From the NCBI RefSeq assembly GCF_002356295.1, contig NZ_AP018042.1, positions 5,178,361-5,242,360 on the forward strand: a stretch of DNA of 64,000 nucleotides, in the 5' to 3' direction. This stretch comes from Labilibaculum antarcticum (lineage in GTDB: Bacteria; Bacteroidota; Bacteroidia; Bacteroidales; Marinifilaceae). The notes beneath the pieces were generated by a model. The model was not told the DNA's origin. It ran no database searches and worked only from the letters and a program-made list of their open reading frames with translations. Positions 62,687 to 64,000 of the stretch are shown here, in pieces. Every line of letters begins with the position of its first letter. The first letter of the stretch is position 1. The position numbers were made by a program, and so were the translations under genes.

Positions 62687-64000
62687 TTACATATTTGTTA
62701 GTATTTCAATCAGGGAATTCTCCCCGGAGAGTTTGGTCAGGATCATTTCTTTCTCCTTCTGTTCTGTGGTATAACAGAAGTATTCAGCACGACTCACCTC
62801 CAGGGCAAAGACTCTGGAATAGGAGCCCAGTGCAATGAATACCTCTTTAAGTTTCCGGTCTCCCGGTAGATTCTTATTGATGGAGAGAATTTGTTCTTTC
62901 TGAAAATCTGACAAGCCCAGAAGCTGGCTGATCTGTCCAAATTTATTTTTAAACTTGCTCATGTCCAGCAGGATTCTGGTATCTGCATTGTTGATGATGG
63001 CATCCCGGATAATGGGAGAAGAGATGATATCATCCACCTCCTGAGTCACCACCATGGCTTCCCCAAAGAACTTGCGGATGGTCTTGAAAAAGTATTTCAA
63101 ATAGGCAGCCATTTGAGGAGTGGCAATTGCCTTCCAGGCTTCTTCTATGCAGATCACTTTTCTTACACCGCTGAGTCGTCTCATTTTCTGAAGAAAAATG
63201 TCCATGATGATCAGGGTGGCTACCGGAAAGATCACCGGATGGTCCTTGATGTTGTCCAGCTCAAACACCAGAAAAGGACAATTGAAAAACTCATCCGTCT
63301 TCATGGGTTTATTCAGCAGGTAATCATACTCTCCTCCCTCAAAGTATTTGCTGAGAATAAAAAAATACTCATGGCTGTTGAATTCCAGGGACTGCTTCTC
63401 CACCAAATCAGGAATGTAGTCCCTGCAAAAGCTGTAGTACCCATTGAAAGAGCGTTCCAGGCCCGGCGTTTGCAAAAAATCCGTAACCGAATGGGCAATC
63501 ACGTCTTTTTCCATGTCCGAGAGCTGTTCCTTGTAGATGGTGTAAATCACCGACAGAATGGTCTGTTTGCGTTCCACGCTGAGTTCCCCTTCCAGCACAA
63601 AAGGATTAAAAGAGATGGGGCTTTCCGTTGTGAACTCCACCATCATGGCACCTCCTTGCTCTTTGAGACTCTCATTCAGGTAACGGGTCAGTATCTCATA
63701 GCTTCTGCCCACATCCAGAAGCACCACATGGCAGTTGCCGCTTTCGGCATACTGGCGCAAAAGGTGATTGGTAAAAAATGATTTCCCGGAACCTGATCCC
63801 CCAATGATGAGTTTGTTCCGGTTGTGGATCAAATGCTTTTCCATGGGTTCATCCGAAAGATCTATTTTCACCGGACAGCCCTCCTGACGATTGGAAAACT
63901 GAAGGGTAAATTCCGAATTGGAATTTCTCACTTCTCCTTCAAAATTGCACAGGCAACAGGCCTGTGGCACCTGGGTAATGAAAAGTTCCGTTTCCGGTAG
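62687..64000 (-). CDS. traG: TraG VirB4-type ATPase, C-terminal part (cut by right edge)
   Basis: The frame is open to the right edge, so the 5' part is missing; the GTG at 63970 is internal. At least 437 residues remain. Walker A is IIGGSGSGKSFFTNHLL, Walker B lies in VICIEEAWKAI, and the segment ETELFITQVPQACCLCNFEG before it is typical of Bacteroidota TraG. It is the energising ATPase of the type IV secretion system. Usual length is about 800 residues, so roughly half is present. Confidence 0.9.
   Translation of the reverse strand, partial: LPETELFITQVPQACCLCNFEGEVRNSNSEFTLQFSNRQEGCPVKIDLSDEPMEKHLIHNRNKLIIGGSGSGKSFFTNHLLRQYAESGNCHVVLLDVGRSYEILTRYLNESLKEQGGAMMVEFTTESPISFNPFVLEGELSVERKQTILSVIYTIYKEQLSDMEKDVIAHSVTDFLQTPGLERSFNGYYSFCRDYIPDLVEKQSLEFNSHEYFFILSKYFEGGEYDYLLNKPMKTDEFFNCPFLVFELDNIKDHPVIFPVATLIIMDIFLQKMRRLSGVRKVICIEEAWKAIATPQMAAYLKYFFKTIRKFFGEAMVVTQEVDDIISSPIIRDAIINNADTRILLDMSKFKNKFGQISQLLGLSDFQKEQILSINKNLPGDRKLKEVFIALGSYSRVFALEVSRAEYFCYTTEQKEKEMILTKLSGENSLIEILTNM

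Noticed and set aside
1-64000. Search for CRISPR arrays, rRNA genes and complete insertion sequences.
   Set aside because: No regularly spaced direct repeats, rRNA segments or transposase genes were seen in the window.

Overview
The window looks like the chromosome of a Bacteroidota bacterium carrying a large integrative conjugative element (ICE). The evidence is TAnnTTTG-type -7 promoter boxes, weak Shine-Dalgarno sites, AT-rich DNA, a CTnDOT-style tyrosine integrase, and a tra/mob module with the gene order and families of Bacteroides conjugative transposons. The genus cannot be resolved from the sequence; an environmental Bacteroidales/Marinilabiliales-type organism is a guess.

Left flank (1-6000) is ordinary chromosome: the 3' end of gltD, a DUF6155 gene, a nitronate monooxygenase, tRNA-Leu(UAG), a VTT/DedA-like membrane protein, small hypotheticals and mnmE. 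Right after mnmE begins an integration module (6200-8610): a zinc-finger protein with four tandem excisionase-type HTH units, a tyrosine recombinase and a small HTH/Xis-like protein. The last 18 bp of mnmE, the position used by SGI1 in Enterobacteria, is a candidate attachment site.

Cargo (8.8-53 kb) is mostly on the minus strand and rich in likely defence genes. Four copies of a short palindromic repeat lie at 10061, 12512, 14538 and 35543, each at or just after the 3' end of a minus-strand gene, and divide the left part into cassettes: (a) ADP-ribosylglycohydrolase; (b) a 5'-nucleotidase and a free-standing FtsZ-C-like protein; (c) a three-gene membrane / CBS-HEPN / uracil-glycosylase-like operon; (d) a tightly coupled five-gene, 20.6 kb operon encoding a SNF2 helicase, a 1598-aa Eco57I-type methylase, a 1530-aa Hsp90-type ATPase with a DUF3883 nuclease-like tail, a 2095-aa DUF1998 helicase with a Vsr-like tail, and a RelE-like/UvrD fusion. 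Cassette (d) shares parts with DISARM and Druantia but matches neither as I know them, and is the best candidate for an unusual defence system. Then follow a macrodomain-like protein, a second glycosylase-like protein, three PDDEXK_4-type nuclease-like proteins, two P-loop GTPases, a GYF membrane protein and a complete recBCD set.

Transfer module (53.2-64 kb, visibly more GC-rich from about 54.5 kb): MobB relaxase, MobA, a candidate oriT with three consecutive inverted repeats, a DUF3945 protein, the coupling protein, and traN, traM, traL, traK, traJ, a VirB5-like lipoprotein/secreted protein, traI and the 3' part of traG (VirB4), cut by the right edge. The far end of the element is outside the window, so its extent is inferred.
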